This document shows, in pieces, positions 1 to 8,566 of a stretch of 64,000 nucleotides of DNA (positions are counted from its first letter, which is position 1; each line of letters starts with the position of its first letter). Origin of the DNA: Streptomyces pseudovenezuelae. Its GTDB lineage: Bacteria; Actinomycetota; Actinomycetes; Streptomycetales; Streptomycetaceae. The stretch covers positions 778,227-842,226 of the forward strand of contig NZ_KQ948149.1 in the NCBI RefSeq assembly GCF_001513955.1. The letters run 5' to 3'. Below the pieces are notes generated by a model that searched no databases, was not told where the DNA came from, and was given only the letters and a program-made list of their open reading frames with translations. Both the position numbers and the translations under genes were made by a program.

Positions 1-345
1 GTCGTCGGGGAAGTCCAGCGCGTGCACGTCGGCCACCGCGAAGTCGACGTTCGTCAGACCTCGTGCGGCGGCCGTGGCGCGGGCCTGGTCCAGGACGCCC
101 GGTGCCTGGTCGACGCCGGTGACCTTGCCGTCCGGGACCAGTTCCGCGAGGTCGGCGGTGATCGTGCCCGGCCCGCAGCCGATGTCCAGGACGCGCATGT
201 GGGGCTTCAGCGAACCGAGCAGATAGCCCGCCGAGTTGGCGGCGGTGCGCCAGGTGTGCGAGCGCAGCACGGACTCGTGGTGGCCGTGCGTGTAGACGGC
301 GGTCTCCCGCGGCTTCCGTGGCGGTGTCTCCTGCGATGCCGGCAT
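1..345 (-). CDS. SAM-dependent methyltransferase, 5' part (cut by window edge)
   Basis: This is the first 115 codons of a class I methyltransferase; the rest lies left of the window. The SAM-binding glycine loop is seen as VLDIGCGPGTITADLA at about residues 52-67, followed by an acidic residue after the second strand (GKVTGVDQAP). The ATG at 345 follows a purine-rich stretch (GAAGGGGAG). The N-terminal HGHHESVLRSH segment is typical of ubiquinone/menaquinone-type small-molecule methyltransferases in actinomycetes. The substrate cannot be told from this part. A GGGTAC motif, resembling a SigB-type -10 element, lies at 377-382 on this strand, but no matching -35 was found. Confidence 0.85.
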   Translation of the reverse strand, partial: MPASQETPPRKPRETAVYTHGHHESVLRSHTWRTAANSAGYLLGSLKPHMRVLDIGCGPGTITADLAELVPDGKVTGVDQAPGVLDQARATAAARGLTNVDFAVADVHALDFPDD

Positions 346-512
346 GACGGGGCTCCCCTTCTCGACAGGTCCGTCGGTACCCCGAACCGTACGCCCGCGT
401 GTCGCATGGTGAGACCCCCGTATTGCGATGTGGACTGACGGATGATCAGTTTTCGGGCGGCGGCCGGTGCACGGTGAGCGGCGCCCCGCCCGACGGACAC
501 AGCACCAGGCCC

Positions 513-1139
513 TCACCGTCCGCCGGCGCGGGAGTCTTCGCGCGCGGCCGGGTCGGCGGCACGACGGGCGCGCGTGGGGACCAGGCGCCGTACGGCGAAC
601 GCGGCACCCGCGCCGAGGGCCGCGCCGGTCAGGACGTCGCTCGGGAAGTGCACACCCGTGTAGACCCGGGAGAGCGCCACCGACCAGGCGAGCGGGGCCA
701 CTGCCGCGCCCCACGCCGGTGACTCCAGTGCCACGCCGGTCGCGAACGCGGCTGCCGACGCGGCGTGGCCGGACGGGAACGAGGTCGTGATCGGCTGCCG
801 CTTCAGCCGCCGGACCCGGGGGACCGGGTCCAGGACGGGACGGGTACGTCGGACCGAGCGCTTGCCGAGGGTGTTGATGGTGAGGGAGGCCAGGCTCAGG
901 GAGGCGAGTCCGCGGGCTGCCGCGCGGCGGGAGCGGGGGGTGCGGATCGCGGCCATGGCTGCGGCGGTGGCGAACCAGAGAACGCCGTGGTTCGCGCTTC
1001 TGGTCAGCCGGGGCAGGACCGGCTCGGCCGCGGGCCAGCTCCGGGCGGCCGCGAACTCGAAGAGACGGGAATCCAGTGCCAGGAGGCGGTCGCGCAGGGG
1101 GCCGGGGCGGAGGACGGTGAGGTCGGCGTCTGGGCTCAT
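513..1139 (-). CDS. PAP2 superfamily membrane phosphatase
   Basis: A 208-residue lipid phosphatase-type protein. All three PAP2 motifs are present: K-x6-RP (KRSVRRTRP), PSGH (FPSGHAASAAA) and SR-x5-H-x3-D (SRVYTGVHFPSD). Several hydrophobic segments surround them, so it is expected in the membrane, removing phosphate from a lipid phosphate or polyprenyl diphosphate on the outer face. The ATG at 1139 is chosen because upstream sequence in this frame is only the antisense of the ABC-F gene. It is divergent from that gene with a 93-base gap. A palindromic GGGTACCC at 1148-1155 lies just upstream of the start, too close for a normal leader. Confidence 0.88.
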   Translation of the reverse strand: MSPDADLTVLRPGPLRDRLLALDSRLFEFAAARSWPAAEPVLPRLTRSANHGVLWFATAAAMAAIRTPRSRRAAARGLASLSLASLTINTLGKRSVRRTRPVLDPVPRVRRLKRQPITTSFPSGHAASAAAFATGVALESPAWGAAVAPLAWSVALSRVYTGVHFPSDVLTGAALGAGAAFAVRRLVPTRARRAADPAAREDSRAGGR

Positions 1140-1232
1140 GGTGTGTCGGGTACCCGCGACAGGGGCGCTTGCCCGGTGCCCGCACGATAAGCGTTTGCCC
1201 AGGTCCGGCTGCCGCCTGCACAATGCGGCCTC

Positions 1233-2855
1233 ATGGGACATCTGGAAGCCGCACATCTCGAGTACTACCTCCCCGACGGGAGGGCGCTGCTCGGCGATGT
1301 GTCGTTCCGGGTGGGCGAGGGGGCCGTGGTGGCCCTCGTCGGGCCCAACGGCGCCGGCAAGACGACCCTGCTGCGGCTGATCTCCGGCGAGCTGAAACCG
1401 CACGGCGGGACGGTCACCGTGAGCGGCGGCCTGGGCGTGATGCGCCAGTTCGTGGGGTCCGTACGCGACGAGACGACCGTACGGGACCTGCTCGTGTCGG
1501 TCGCGCCGCACCGGATCCAGGAGGCCGCGCGGGCCGTCGACAAGGCCGAGCACCTGATCATGACCGTCGACGACGAGGCCGCCCAGCTGGCGTACGCGCA
1601 GGCCCTGTCCGACTGGGCCGAGGTGCGCGGGTACGAGTCCGAGACGCTCTGGGACATGTGCACCACGGCCGCGCTCGGGGTGCCCTATGAGAAGGCGCAG
1701 TTCCGGCAGGTGCGGACGCTGTCCGGCGGTGAGCAGAAGCGGCTCGTGCTGGAGGCGCTGCTGCGCGGCACGGACCAGGTGCTGCTGCTCGACGAGCCGG
1801 ACAACTACCTCGACGTGCCCGGCAAGCGCTGGCTGGAGGAGCGGCTGGCGGAGACCCGCAAGACCGTCCTGTTCGTCTCCCACGACCGGGAACTGCTCTC
1901 GCGGGCCGCCGAGAAGATCGTCTCCGTGGAACCCTCGCCCACCGGCGCGGACGCCTGGGTGCACGGCGGCGGCTTCGCCACCTATCACGAGGCGCGACGC
2001 GAACGCTTCGCCCGCTTCGAGGAGTTGCGCCGGCGGTGGGACGAGAAGCACGCACAGCTCAAGAAGCTGGTGCTCAACCTCCGCCAGGCGGCCAGCATCA
2101 GCCATGAGCTGGCCTCCCGCTACCAGGCGGCCCAGACCCGCCTGCGCAAGTTCGAGGAGGCCGGGCCGCCGCCCGAGCCGCCGCGCGAGCAGGACATCAC
2201 CATGCGCCTCAAGGGCGGGCGCACCGGCGTACGGGCCGTCACCTGCGCGGGACTTGAACTCACCGGCCTGATGAAACCCTTCGACCTGGAGGTCTTCTAC
2301 GGCGAACGCGTCGCCGTCCTCGGCTCCAACGGCTCCGGCAAGTCGCACTTCCTGCGGCTGCTGGCGGGGGACGCCACGGTGGCGCACACGGGACAGTGGA
2401 AGCTGGGCGCGCGCGTCGTGCCCGGCCACTTCGCGCAGACCCACGCCCACCCCGAGCTCTTCGGCCGCACCCTTCTCGACATCCTCTGGCAGGAGCACGC
2501 CCAGGACCGGGGTGCCGCGATGTCCCGGCTGCGCCGCTACGAACTGACCGGCCAGGCCGAGCAGGGCTTCGACCGGCTCTCCGGCGGCCAGCAGGCCCGC
2601 TTCCAGATCCTCCTGCTGGAGCTCCAGGGCGTCACCGCGCTGCTCCTGGACGAGCCCACGGACAACCTGGACCTGGAGAGCGCGGAGGCCCTCCAGGAGG
2701 GCCTGGAGGCCTTCGACGGCACGGTCCTCGCGGTCACCCACGACCGCTGGTTCGCACGCTCCTTCGACCGGTTCCTGGTGTTCGGCTCGGACGGCCGGGT
2801 GCGCGAGACGCCGGAGCCGGTGTGGGACGAGCGACGCGTGGAACGGGCCCGGTGA
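1233..2855 (+). CDS. ABC-F family ATPase (two nucleotide-binding domains, no membrane domain)
   Basis: A 540-residue duplicated ATPase without membrane segments, the hallmark of the ABC-F family, whose studied members act on the ribosome (EttA-like translation factors and antibiotic target protection). First domain: Walker A GPNGAGKTT at residues 37-45 and signature LSGGEQKRL near 164. Second domain: GSNGSGKSH near 364 and LSGGQQARF near 449. Walker B motifs are LLLDEPDNYLD and LLLDEPTDNLD. The linker between the domains is charged and helical, as expected for the P-site tRNA interaction motif. Nothing in the context points to a particular antibiotic, so a housekeeping role is as likely as resistance. 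The gene ends inside a bidirectional terminator. Confidence 0.9.
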   Translation: MGHLEAAHLEYYLPDGRALLGDVSFRVGEGAVVALVGPNGAGKTTLLRLISGELKPHGGTVTVSGGLGVMRQFVGSVRDETTVRDLLVSVAPHRIQEAARAVDKAEHLIMTVDDEAAQLAYAQALSDWAEVRGYESETLWDMCTTAALGVPYEKAQFRQVRTLSGGEQKRLVLEALLRGTDQVLLLDEPDNYLDVPGKRWLEERLAETRKTVLFVSHDRELLSRAAEKIVSVEPSPTGADAWVHGGGFATYHEARRERFARFEELRRRWDEKHAQLKKLVLNLRQAASISHELASRYQAAQTRLRKFEEAGPPPEPPREQDITMRLKGGRTGVRAVTCAGLELTGLMKPFDLEVFYGERVAVLGSNGSGKSHFLRLLAGDATVAHTGQWKLGARVVPGHFAQTHAHPELFGRTLLDILWQEHAQDRGAAMSRLRRYELTGQAEQGFDRLSGGQQARFQILLLELQGVTALLLDEPTDNLDLESAEALQEGLEAFDGTVLAVTHDRWFARSFDRFLVFGSDGRVRETPEPVWDERRVERAR

Positions 2856-2874
2856 CCGCGGCTCACCGGGCCCG
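2844..2874. terminator. Bidirectional rho-independent-like terminator
   Basis: A perfect 12-base stem (CGGGCCCGGTGA at 2844-2855 and TCACCGGGCCCG at 2863-2874) with a 7-base loop lies between two convergent genes. The left arm contains the stop codon of the ABC-F gene. There is no T-tract, as is usual in Streptomyces. Confidence 0.75.
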
Positions 2875-2885
2875 CCCGTAGCCTC

Positions 2886-3989
2886 TCAGGCCCAGCGCAG
2901 CAGGGCCCCGAGGCCGCCCACCGGGGCCTCCTCGCCCGCCGCCGTCACCGAGAGGGCCGGAGCCCCCGTCGCCACCACCGACCTGAGCAGCGCGTCGTCC
3001 GCCCGGGCCGACCAGGAGTTCTGTTCACCGAGGATCTTCAGATCCGTACGGCGCACCGCCAGCTGGTCCGGGTCCTCGCCGACCCACACCACGCGGTGCG
3101 CGTCGGACCCGTCCGGGCGGATCAGGAGTTCGTCGATACGGTGCTCACGCGCGGCCTCGACCAGCGCGGGAACGCCCTCCACGGCCCCCGGACGGCCGTC
3201 GTCGCCCGGCGCGCGGGCCGCGAGGAACCGTTCCAGCTCCCGCTCCGCGCGCTGCCGTACCTGCTCGCTGCGGGCCCGCTCCACGTCCTCGTCGAGCAGC
3301 CGGCTCCCGGCACCGTGCTCGGCCTCCACGACCCGGCCGTACAGCCGCTTCGGCAGCCGCTCGTGCACCGACCGCTTCTCCCGGTCGTCACCGACCAGGA
3401 TCAGCAGGTCGGCGCCGGTCTCCTCCTGGCAGACGGCGAGCGCGTCGGCGATCTCGGCCGCGTTGTGTTCCCAGGTGTTCTCCACCCGCAGCCGGAAGTG
3501 CCGCTCCGACCAGTCCGCGCCGCCCGTCCGGTGGACGGGCCACTGCCTGCCGGTGACCGACCCGGCGTCCTTGCGGCCCAGCGCCCCGCGCAGCTCGAAG
3601 TCGGCGCCCTTGCGGTCGACGTAGGCCACCACGCACAGCGGGTCCTCACCGGCCAGCTCCAGCAGGGGCGCGGTGTGCGGCAGCGGGGCCCAGCGGACCA
3701 GGCTGCCCTCGGGGGACCTGGTCAGCGGCGGGTCCAGGACGACCTCGCCGGCCCGGGCGAAGACGGCCCGGCCGTGCGGTTCGGACGAGTGCCGCATGTC
3801 CTCCAGTGCCTCTCGTACGGCCACGCAGGTCTCCTCGTCGGCCCCCTGCGCGGACAGCTCGCGGGCGACCGCGACCGCCGCCAGATGCCGTTCGTGGGAC
3901 GTGTCCTCCGTGGGGCGAGGGGCGTCGACGTACGCGGAGGCCCAGGGGCCCGGATGTTCGTAGAGTGGATGCAGGAAAGCGAGATCCAT
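2886..3989 (-). CDS. baeRF2-domain protein (Vms1/eRF1-like, Rv2629 family)
   Basis: A 367-residue protein resembling the actinobacterial Rv2629-like baeRF2 family, related to the eRF1/Vms1 peptidyl-tRNA release fold. Visible family features are the opening FLHPLYEHPGPWASAYVD, the central ADLLILVGDDREKRSVHERL segment, and the C-terminal VWVGEDPDQLAVRRTDL stretch. In mycobacteria the relative is linked to dormancy and stress; a role in ribosome rescue or stress is inferred by family only. The ATG at 3989 is preceded by GGGAGGG. A SigB-like promoter reads into it from about 4042-4066. Confidence 0.8.
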   Translation of the reverse strand: MDLAFLHPLYEHPGPWASAYVDAPRPTEDTSHERHLAAVAVARELSAQGADEETCVAVREALEDMRHSSEPHGRAVFARAGEVVLDPPLTRSPEGSLVRWAPLPHTAPLLELAGEDPLCVVAYVDRKGADFELRGALGRKDAGSVTGRQWPVHRTGGADWSERHFRLRVENTWEHNAAEIADALAVCQEETGADLLILVGDDREKRSVHERLPKRLYGRVVEAEHGAGSRLLDEDVERARSEQVRQRAERELERFLAARAPGDDGRPGAVEGVPALVEAAREHRIDELLIRPDGSDAHRVVWVGEDPDQLAVRRTDLKILGEQNSWSARADDALLRSVVATGAPALSVTAAGEEAPVGGLGALLRWA

Positions 3990-4041
3990 GGTTCCCTCCC
4001 GGATGCCGCTCGGGGGCGGTGCGGCAATGCTTGCGGGGCGG

Positions 4042-4066
4042 GTACCCGAGGCTCATGGACGAACAC
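4042..4066 (-). promoter_or_regulatory. Candidate SigB-type promoter for the baeRF2 gene
   Basis: On the minus strand, GTGTT (4062-4066) is followed 14 bases later by GGGTAC (4042-4047), matching the GNNTT-N14-16-GGGTAC pattern of the general-stress SigB/SigF group. The start codon is about 50 bases downstream. GGGTACCC is a palindrome, so a reading to the right into DUF6158 is possible, but no good -35 was seen for that direction. Confidence 0.5.
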
Positions 4067-4084
4067 GACGGGCGGGACACCACG

Positions 4085-4336
4085 ATGACCGGAGTCGACC
4101 CCAGCCGGTTGGACGACCACCAGCTCATGAAGGAGCTGGAGACGATCCATCGCACCCGGCACGAAACGCTGCTCCACGGCTCGAACGACGCGCTCAGCGC
4201 CCACAACGAGCGCATGGCCCGGCTCGAGGGCGAGTATCTGCGCCGCAACCCGCGCCGGACGGTGGCCGCGGGCCGGACCCGTGAGGGCGCCCGGGAGCGC
4301 AGGCCGGGGGAGTCGGCCACTCCGGCGCTGGACTGA
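4085..4336 (+). CDS. DUF6158 family small protein
   Basis: A small hydrophilic protein of 83 residues with the conserved core MTGVDPSRLDDHQLMKEL, then IHRTRHETLLHGSNDAL and HNERMARLEGEYLRRNP, characteristic of the Streptomyces DUF6158 family. Function is unknown. An in-frame ATG at 4055 would add ten residues, but family members usually start at MTGVDP, and a GGCGGGA ribosome-binding stretch sits 7 bases before the 4085 ATG. It diverges from the baeRF2 gene across a shared region holding a stress-type promoter, so stress co-regulation is plausible but not shown. Confidence 0.72.
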   Translation: MTGVDPSRLDDHQLMKELETIHRTRHETLLHGSNDALSAHNERMARLEGEYLRRNPRRTVAAGRTREGARERRPGESATPALD

Positions 4337-4365
4337 CCGGCACCTGGGCCCCCGCAGACAGCCCG

Positions 4366-4401
4366 CGGTGGCCTGCCGATCACTCGACCAGCAGGCCACC
4401 G
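4366..4401. terminator. Bidirectional terminator hairpin
   Basis: A perfect 11-base stem, CGGTGGCCTGC (4366-4376) and GCAGGCCACCG (4391-4401), with a 14-base loop, between the convergent DUF6158 and catalase genes. Confidence 0.7.
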
Positions 4402-4420
4402 GTGACGTGCCCCGGGGGAA

Positions 4421-6520
4421 TCAGTGGCGCGTCGGCGGCCGGTCCCAGTGCCGGTGCGCGGCGATCGCGGCCACGAACGCGTCCAGGAACTCCTCGCCCG
4501 CCGGGCCCGGAGACGTCTCCGTCACCACGCCGTGGTCGGACTCCACGCGGTGGAACTCCGCGGACAGCCGCAGCCCCTCCGGCTCCAGCGACGACAGCAC
4601 CCCGACGCCCGAACCGAGCGCGCCGATCGGCTTGCCGTGCCGGTAGGCGTCCCGCACGAACCGCATCGCGTCCTGGTCGGCGGCCGTCGGCGGGGTGTCC
4701 ACCGGACCGCCGGGCAGCAGAACGGCGTCGTACAGCACGGAGGCCACGGTCGGCAGCGCGCGGTCGACCGTGTACAGCTCGCCGTCGGCACCCCGCACCT
4801 CCCCGTCCACCGGGGCCAGCGCCTCCACGACCGCGCCCTCGGCGGCCAGCCGCTCCCGCACCGAGGCCACCTGCTCGGCGTCGATCCCGTCGGTGACGAG
4901 GACCGCGATCTGCCGGGTGCGGATCGAGCCGTCGCCGCGCAGCGACTCCAGGCTGAGCGCGGGGGAGGAGAGCTTGGACGCCGTCTCGCCCCCGGACGGT
5001 GCCGGGACCCCGACACCGCGTGCCACCCGGTCCGCCAGGTCGCCGTCCACCTTCGCCAGCTGCTCGACCGTACGGGCCCGCACCGCCCGCGCGTCCACCT
5101 TGCCCAGCTCGAAGCGGAACGCCTCGACGATGTGCTGCTTCTCCCAGTCGGCCATGCTGTTCCAGAACAGCGCGGGCTGGCTGTAGTGGTCCTGGAAACT
5201 CGGGCTGCGCCGCCGGATCTTGTGGCCGTCCACCCGTTCCGTGTAGTGCGTGAACGCCTTCCCGTCGACCCCGGCGTGGGCCGGGCAGCCACCGCCGAGC
5301 GAGTTGGGGGAGTAGTTCGTGCCCCGGTGGATCGCGCTCTGGTGGTAGCCGTCGCGCTGGTTGTTGCGCACCGGCGCCACCGGCCGGTTCACCGGCAGCT
5401 GCGAGAAGTTCGGGCCGCCCAGCCGGATCAACTGGGTGTCCAGATAGGAGAAGTTGCGGGCCTGCAGGAGCGGGTCGTTGGTGAAGTCGATCCCGGGCAC
5501 CACGTTGGCCGTGTGGAAGGCCACCTGCTCGGTCTCGGCGAAGAAGTTCTCCGGATTGCGGTCCAGCACCATCCGGCCGATCGGCCGCACCGGCACCTGC
5601 TCCTCAGGGATCAGCTTCGTGGCGTCGAGCAGATCGAAGTCGAACGCGAACTCGTCCTCCTCAGGCACCAGTTGCACACCGAGCTCCCACTCCGGGTACT
5701 CGCCGGCCTCGATCGCGTCCCACAGGTCGCCCCGGTTGAAGTCCGGGTTGCGGCCCTGGCACTCCTGCGCCTCGTCCCACACCAGCGAGTGCACGCCCGG
5801 CTTCGGCGTCCAGTGGAACTTCACGAAGGTGCCCTTGCCGTCCGCGTTCACGAACCGGAAGGTGTGCACGCCGAAGCCCTGCATCATGCGGTAACTGCGC
5901 GGGATCGCCCGGTCCGACATCAGCCACATGATCGCGTGCAGGGTCTCCGGCTGGAGCGACACGAAGTCCCACAGGGTGTCGTGCGCGGAGGCGCCGGTGG
6001 GCATGTCGTTGTGCGGCTCCGGCTTCACCGCGTGCACGAAGTCGGGGAACTTGATGCCGTCCTGGATGAAGAAGACCGGGAAGTTGTTCCCGACCAGGTC
6101 GTAGTTGCCCTCGGACGTGTAGAACTTGGTGGCGAAGCCGCGCACGTCCCGCACGGTGTCCGCGGAACCCTTCGGGCCCTGCACGGTCGAGAACCGCACG
6201 AAGACGGGTGTGCGCACCGCCGGGTCCTGGAGGAAGGCGGCACGGGTGAACTCGGCGCAGGACTCGTACGGTTCGAACCAGCCGTACGCGCCCGCGCCCC
6301 GCGCGTGCACCACCCGCTCCGGGATCCGCTCGTGGTCGAAGCGGGTGAGCTTCTCCCGGAAGTGGAAGTCCTCCAGCAGGGTGGGACCGCGTTCACCGGC
6401 GGCGAGCGAGTCGTCGGTGTGGTCCACCTCGACGCCCTGGTCGGTGGTCAGCGGCCCGGCGGTCGGGTCGTCGGCGTGGAAACCCTCGCGCCGGCGCTGC
6501 TCGTGTTCGGCGGAGTCCAT
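4421..6520 (-). CDS. katE: Large-subunit (clade 2) catalase with C-terminal DJ-1/PfpI-like domain
   Basis: A 699-residue monofunctional haem catalase that breaks down hydrogen peroxide. The distal His lies in RVVHARGAGAYG, the distal Asn in LVGNNFPVFFIQDG, and the proximal haem Tyr in FSYLDTQLIRLGGPN. Residues from about 530 to the end form the flavodoxin-like (class I amidotransferase) domain of large catalases such as E. coli HPII. In that domain the usual nucleophile elbow reads GALGSGVGVL, with no Cys, so it is probably structural. The ATG at 6520 overlaps the stop of the upstream PfpI gene by one base (TGATG), implying translational coupling. The gene symbol is by family resemblance. Confidence 0.92.
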   Translation of the reverse strand: MDSAEHEQRRREGFHADDPTAGPLTTDQGVEVDHTDDSLAAGERGPTLLEDFHFREKLTRFDHERIPERVVHARGAGAYGWFEPYESCAEFTRAAFLQDPAVRTPVFVRFSTVQGPKGSADTVRDVRGFATKFYTSEGNYDLVGNNFPVFFIQDGIKFPDFVHAVKPEPHNDMPTGASAHDTLWDFVSLQPETLHAIMWLMSDRAIPRSYRMMQGFGVHTFRFVNADGKGTFVKFHWTPKPGVHSLVWDEAQECQGRNPDFNRGDLWDAIEAGEYPEWELGVQLVPEEDEFAFDFDLLDATKLIPEEQVPVRPIGRMVLDRNPENFFAETEQVAFHTANVVPGIDFTNDPLLQARNFSYLDTQLIRLGGPNFSQLPVNRPVAPVRNNQRDGYHQSAIHRGTNYSPNSLGGGCPAHAGVDGKAFTHYTERVDGHKIRRRSPSFQDHYSQPALFWNSMADWEKQHIVEAFRFELGKVDARAVRARTVEQLAKVDGDLADRVARGVGVPAPSGGETASKLSSPALSLESLRGDGSIRTRQIAVLVTDGIDAEQVASVRERLAAEGAVVEALAPVDGEVRGADGELYTVDRALPTVASVLYDAVLLPGGPVDTPPTAADQDAMRFVRDAYRHGKPIGALGSGVGVLSSLEPEGLRLSAEFHRVESDHGVVTETSPGPAGEEFLDAFVAAIAAHRHWDRPPTRH

Positions 6521-7062
6521 CAGGCGGCCTCCCGGGAGAACACGTCGAGGAACGTCTCGCAGAACGCCTTGAGGTCGTCCGGCTTACGGCTGGTGACCAG
6601 CTTGTTGTTCCCGTGGTCGCAGACCTTCACCTGCTCGTCCACCCAGGTGCCGCCCGCGTTGCGGATGTCCGTCTCCAGGCTCGGCCAGGAGGTGAGCACC
6701 CGGCCCCGGACGACGTCCGCCTCCACGAGGGTCCACGGCGCGTGGCAGATCGCGGCCACCGGGCGGCCCTGGGTGAAGAAGTCCCGCACGAACGCCACGG
6801 CCTGCTCGTCCGCCCGCAGGACGTCCGGGTTGGCCACCCCGCCGGGCAGCACCAGAGCGCCGAAGGAGTCCGCGGACGTCTCGCCCACGACCTCCTGCAC
6901 GGGGAAGGTGTCCGCCTTGTCGAGATGGTTGAACGCCTGGATCTTCCCGGACTCCGTCGAGACGAGCACGGGTTCGTGCCCCGCGTCCACCGCCGCCTGC
7001 CACGGATCGGTGAGCTCGATCTGCTCGACGCCCTCGGGCGCGGTCAGAAACGCGATACGCAT
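6520..7062 (-). CDS. PfpI/DJ-1 family protein (type 1 glutamine amidotransferase-like)
   Basis: A 180-residue protein of the PfpI/DJ-1 superfamily. The nucleophile elbow AAICHAPWTL carries the catalytic Cys followed by His, and LVLPGGVANPD and the acidic LTAPEGVEQIE loop fit active PfpI-like enzymes (proteases, deglycases or chaperones). It is the first gene of a two-gene operon with the catalase, joined by a TGATG overlap. Unlike the catalase C-terminal domain it keeps the Cys, so the operon encodes one intact and one inactive-looking copy of the same fold. A role in repair of oxidatively or glycation-damaged protein is inference. Confidence 0.88.
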   Translation of the reverse strand: MRIAFLTAPEGVEQIELTDPWQAAVDAGHEPVLVSTESGKIQAFNHLDKADTFPVQEVVGETSADSFGALVLPGGVANPDVLRADEQAVAFVRDFFTQGRPVAAICHAPWTLVEADVVRGRVLTSWPSLETDIRNAGGTWVDEQVKVCDHGNNKLVTSRKPDDLKAFCETFLDVFSREAA

Positions 7063-7192
7063 GATGGGTCAACGTCCTTTCCTGGACAGCTTTTTCCTTG
7101 CACGGCAAGCGCGGCGCGCGGCGGGGACCCCAGGAGGTCGTGGACGCGCCGCTCGACGGTGGCGCCGGTACCGCCGGGATCCGCGGTCCGGC

Positions 7193-7627
7193 TCATTCGG
7201 CCGCCCCGTCGTCCGGGTCCGCGCGGGCGATGTCGGCCAGGGCCGAACCGGGGTCCCGGGCCTCGGCGATGTCCCCGAGGCTGACCATGCCGACGGGCAG
7301 ACCGTCCTCGACGACCGGCAGCCGCCGTACGGCGTGGGCCCGCATCAGGGCCACCGCCTGGGTCACCGGGTCGCCGGGGGCGACCGTCAGCGGATCCGGT
7401 GTGCACACCGACCGGGCGCTCACCGTCAGCGGGTCGACGCCGTCGGCGACGGCCCGGACCGTGATGTCCCGGTCGGTGAGCATCCCCACCACGTGCTGCC
7501 CGTCGGCCACGACGACATCGCCGATGTCCTGCGCGCGCATCAGCCGCGCCGCCTCCACCAGCGAGGCGTCCGGACGGACGGCCACCACACCGGGGGTCAT
7601 CACGTCCCTCACGAGCTCCGCCGTCAC
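7193..7627 (-). CDS. CBS-domain pair protein
   Basis: A 144-residue protein made almost wholly of two CBS domains: VRDVMTPGVVAVRPDASLVE through VVGMLTDRDITVRAVADG, then a second repeat with TPDPLTVAPGDPVTQAV and VGMVSLGDIAEARD. Free-standing CBS pairs bind adenine nucleotides and often act as energy or stress sensors. The GTG at 7627 overlaps the DUF2795 stop (GTGA), so the two are translationally coupled. The gene lies in the stress-related stretch upstream of the catalase operon, but no partner is evident. Confidence 0.88.
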   Translation of the reverse strand: MTAELVRDVMTPGVVAVRPDASLVEAARLMRAQDIGDVVVADGQHVVGMLTDRDITVRAVADGVDPLTVSARSVCTPDPLTVAPGDPVTQAVALMRAHAVRRLPVVEDGLPVGMVSLGDIAEARDPGSALADIARADPDDGAAE

Positions 7628-8010
7628 GGGGTGCCCTCCGTCCGGGTCAGCGCCCGTGCGAGCTCCTGGACATGGGCGTAGCGCTCCTTGCGCGGCAGAG
7701 CCTGCACCGCCTCGGTGAGGGCGTCGGGGGCGTTCTTGCGGCGCAGTATCCGCACCAGCTCCACAGGAGTGGCGGGGAACGAGCTGCGGCCCAGGAGGCG
7801 GGCCAGCTCCAGTCGGACGTTCTCCAGCGACGCCCCGACGCTGCCCGGCGCCACGGGGCCGCCCCAGACCTGCGGATCGTCGTCGGCGGTCGGCTCCGGG
7901 TCGCTCCACTCCTCGCTCCGGGTGGGGTGCCCGGAGCGGAGCAGACCCTGGAGTTCGTGCTTCATCTCGTCGTCGCGGTGGCGGCTCAGCCGATCGCTGC
8001 CTCGCTGCAT
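7624..8010 (-). CDS. DUF2795 domain protein
   Basis: A 128-residue protein with a polar, low-complexity first half and a helical C-terminal half (LARLLGRSSFPATPVELVR to YAHVQELARALTR) that fits the DUF2795 family often found in actinobacterial stress regions. The ATG at 8010 has a strong ribosome-binding site (GGAGGGAGA). The stop overlaps the GTG start of the CBS gene by four bases. Function is unknown; co-expression with the CBS protein is clear from the overlap. Confidence 0.8.
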   Translation of the reverse strand: MQRGSDRLSRHRDDEMKHELQGLLRSGHPTRSEEWSDPEPTADDDPQVWGGPVAPGSVGASLENVRLELARLLGRSSFPATPVELVRILRRKNAPDALTEAVQALPRKERYAHVQELARALTRTEGTP

Positions 8011-8133
8011 GTCTCCCTCCAGATCTTCGGGGTCCGCACCGCGTACCCGTGCACCGGACGCCGACACGGGGTTTGCCGGACGGAAGCCGGGAGACCCGTT
8101 CCCGACCCCCCGCGCAGCTCCCTTGGGAAGGAC

Positions 8134-8313
8134 ATGGCGATGGTGGTCCTCGCCGCGCTCATACCGATCCTCATGCTCGCCGCGGTGCTCGCGCTGGGCC
8201 GCTACGAGGAACTGATGCTCTCGGAGCCGGGGGACGACCGGCTCGAACCGGCCGCCCTCCCGACGGCCGCTGTTTCTCCCGCCCCGGCAGGAACTCCCGC
8301 ACCGTCGCCCTGA
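8134..8313 (+). CDS. Small single-span membrane protein
   Basis: A 59-residue peptide starting MAMVVLAALIPILMLAAVL, a single hydrophobic segment at residues 2-21, followed by an acidic-proline-rich tail (ELMLSEPGDDRLEP). A TTGGGAAGG stretch precedes the ATG by about four bases. Similar tiny membrane proteins with an LALGRYEE motif are common in Streptomyces; no function is known. Divergent from DUF2795; the 123-base gap holds GTTT-N14-GGGAGA at 8073-8096, a weak match to a SigB-type promoter. Confidence 0.6.
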   Translation: MAMVVLAALIPILMLAAVLALGRYEELMLSEPGDDRLEPAALPTAAVSPAPAGTPAPSP

Positions 8314-8566
8314 AGCCCTGTGAGCCCGGTCAGCCCTGACTGTGCGGGGGACACCAGTCGGACCGGGGGAGCGGGCGCACGCGGCGACCGCCGGACCCGG
8401 GGTTTGCCCCGCGGGGCCGGGGGCAGGCGCACTCACAGTGCTTCGGACCGGAGGCACGTCCGTGGGAGCGGTCAACGGCCGCCGCGGCCGCGCCTGTCCC
8501 TGCGCGGACTGCTTCCCACGCCGATCGTCCACACCCCAGAGCACGATCTAGGGAGTTGCGACGCAC

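Noticed and set aside
1148..1155. GGGTACCC as a promoter for the PAP2 gene
   Set aside because: It lies 9 bases from the PAP2 start, allowing only a leaderless transcript, and no -35 match was found in either direction.
4424..7681. A 1,085-codon open frame on the plus strand opposite the catalase and PfpI genes
   Set aside because: It is His/Arg/Val-rich with no domain, arises from third-position GC of the real genes on the other strand, and crosses several of them.
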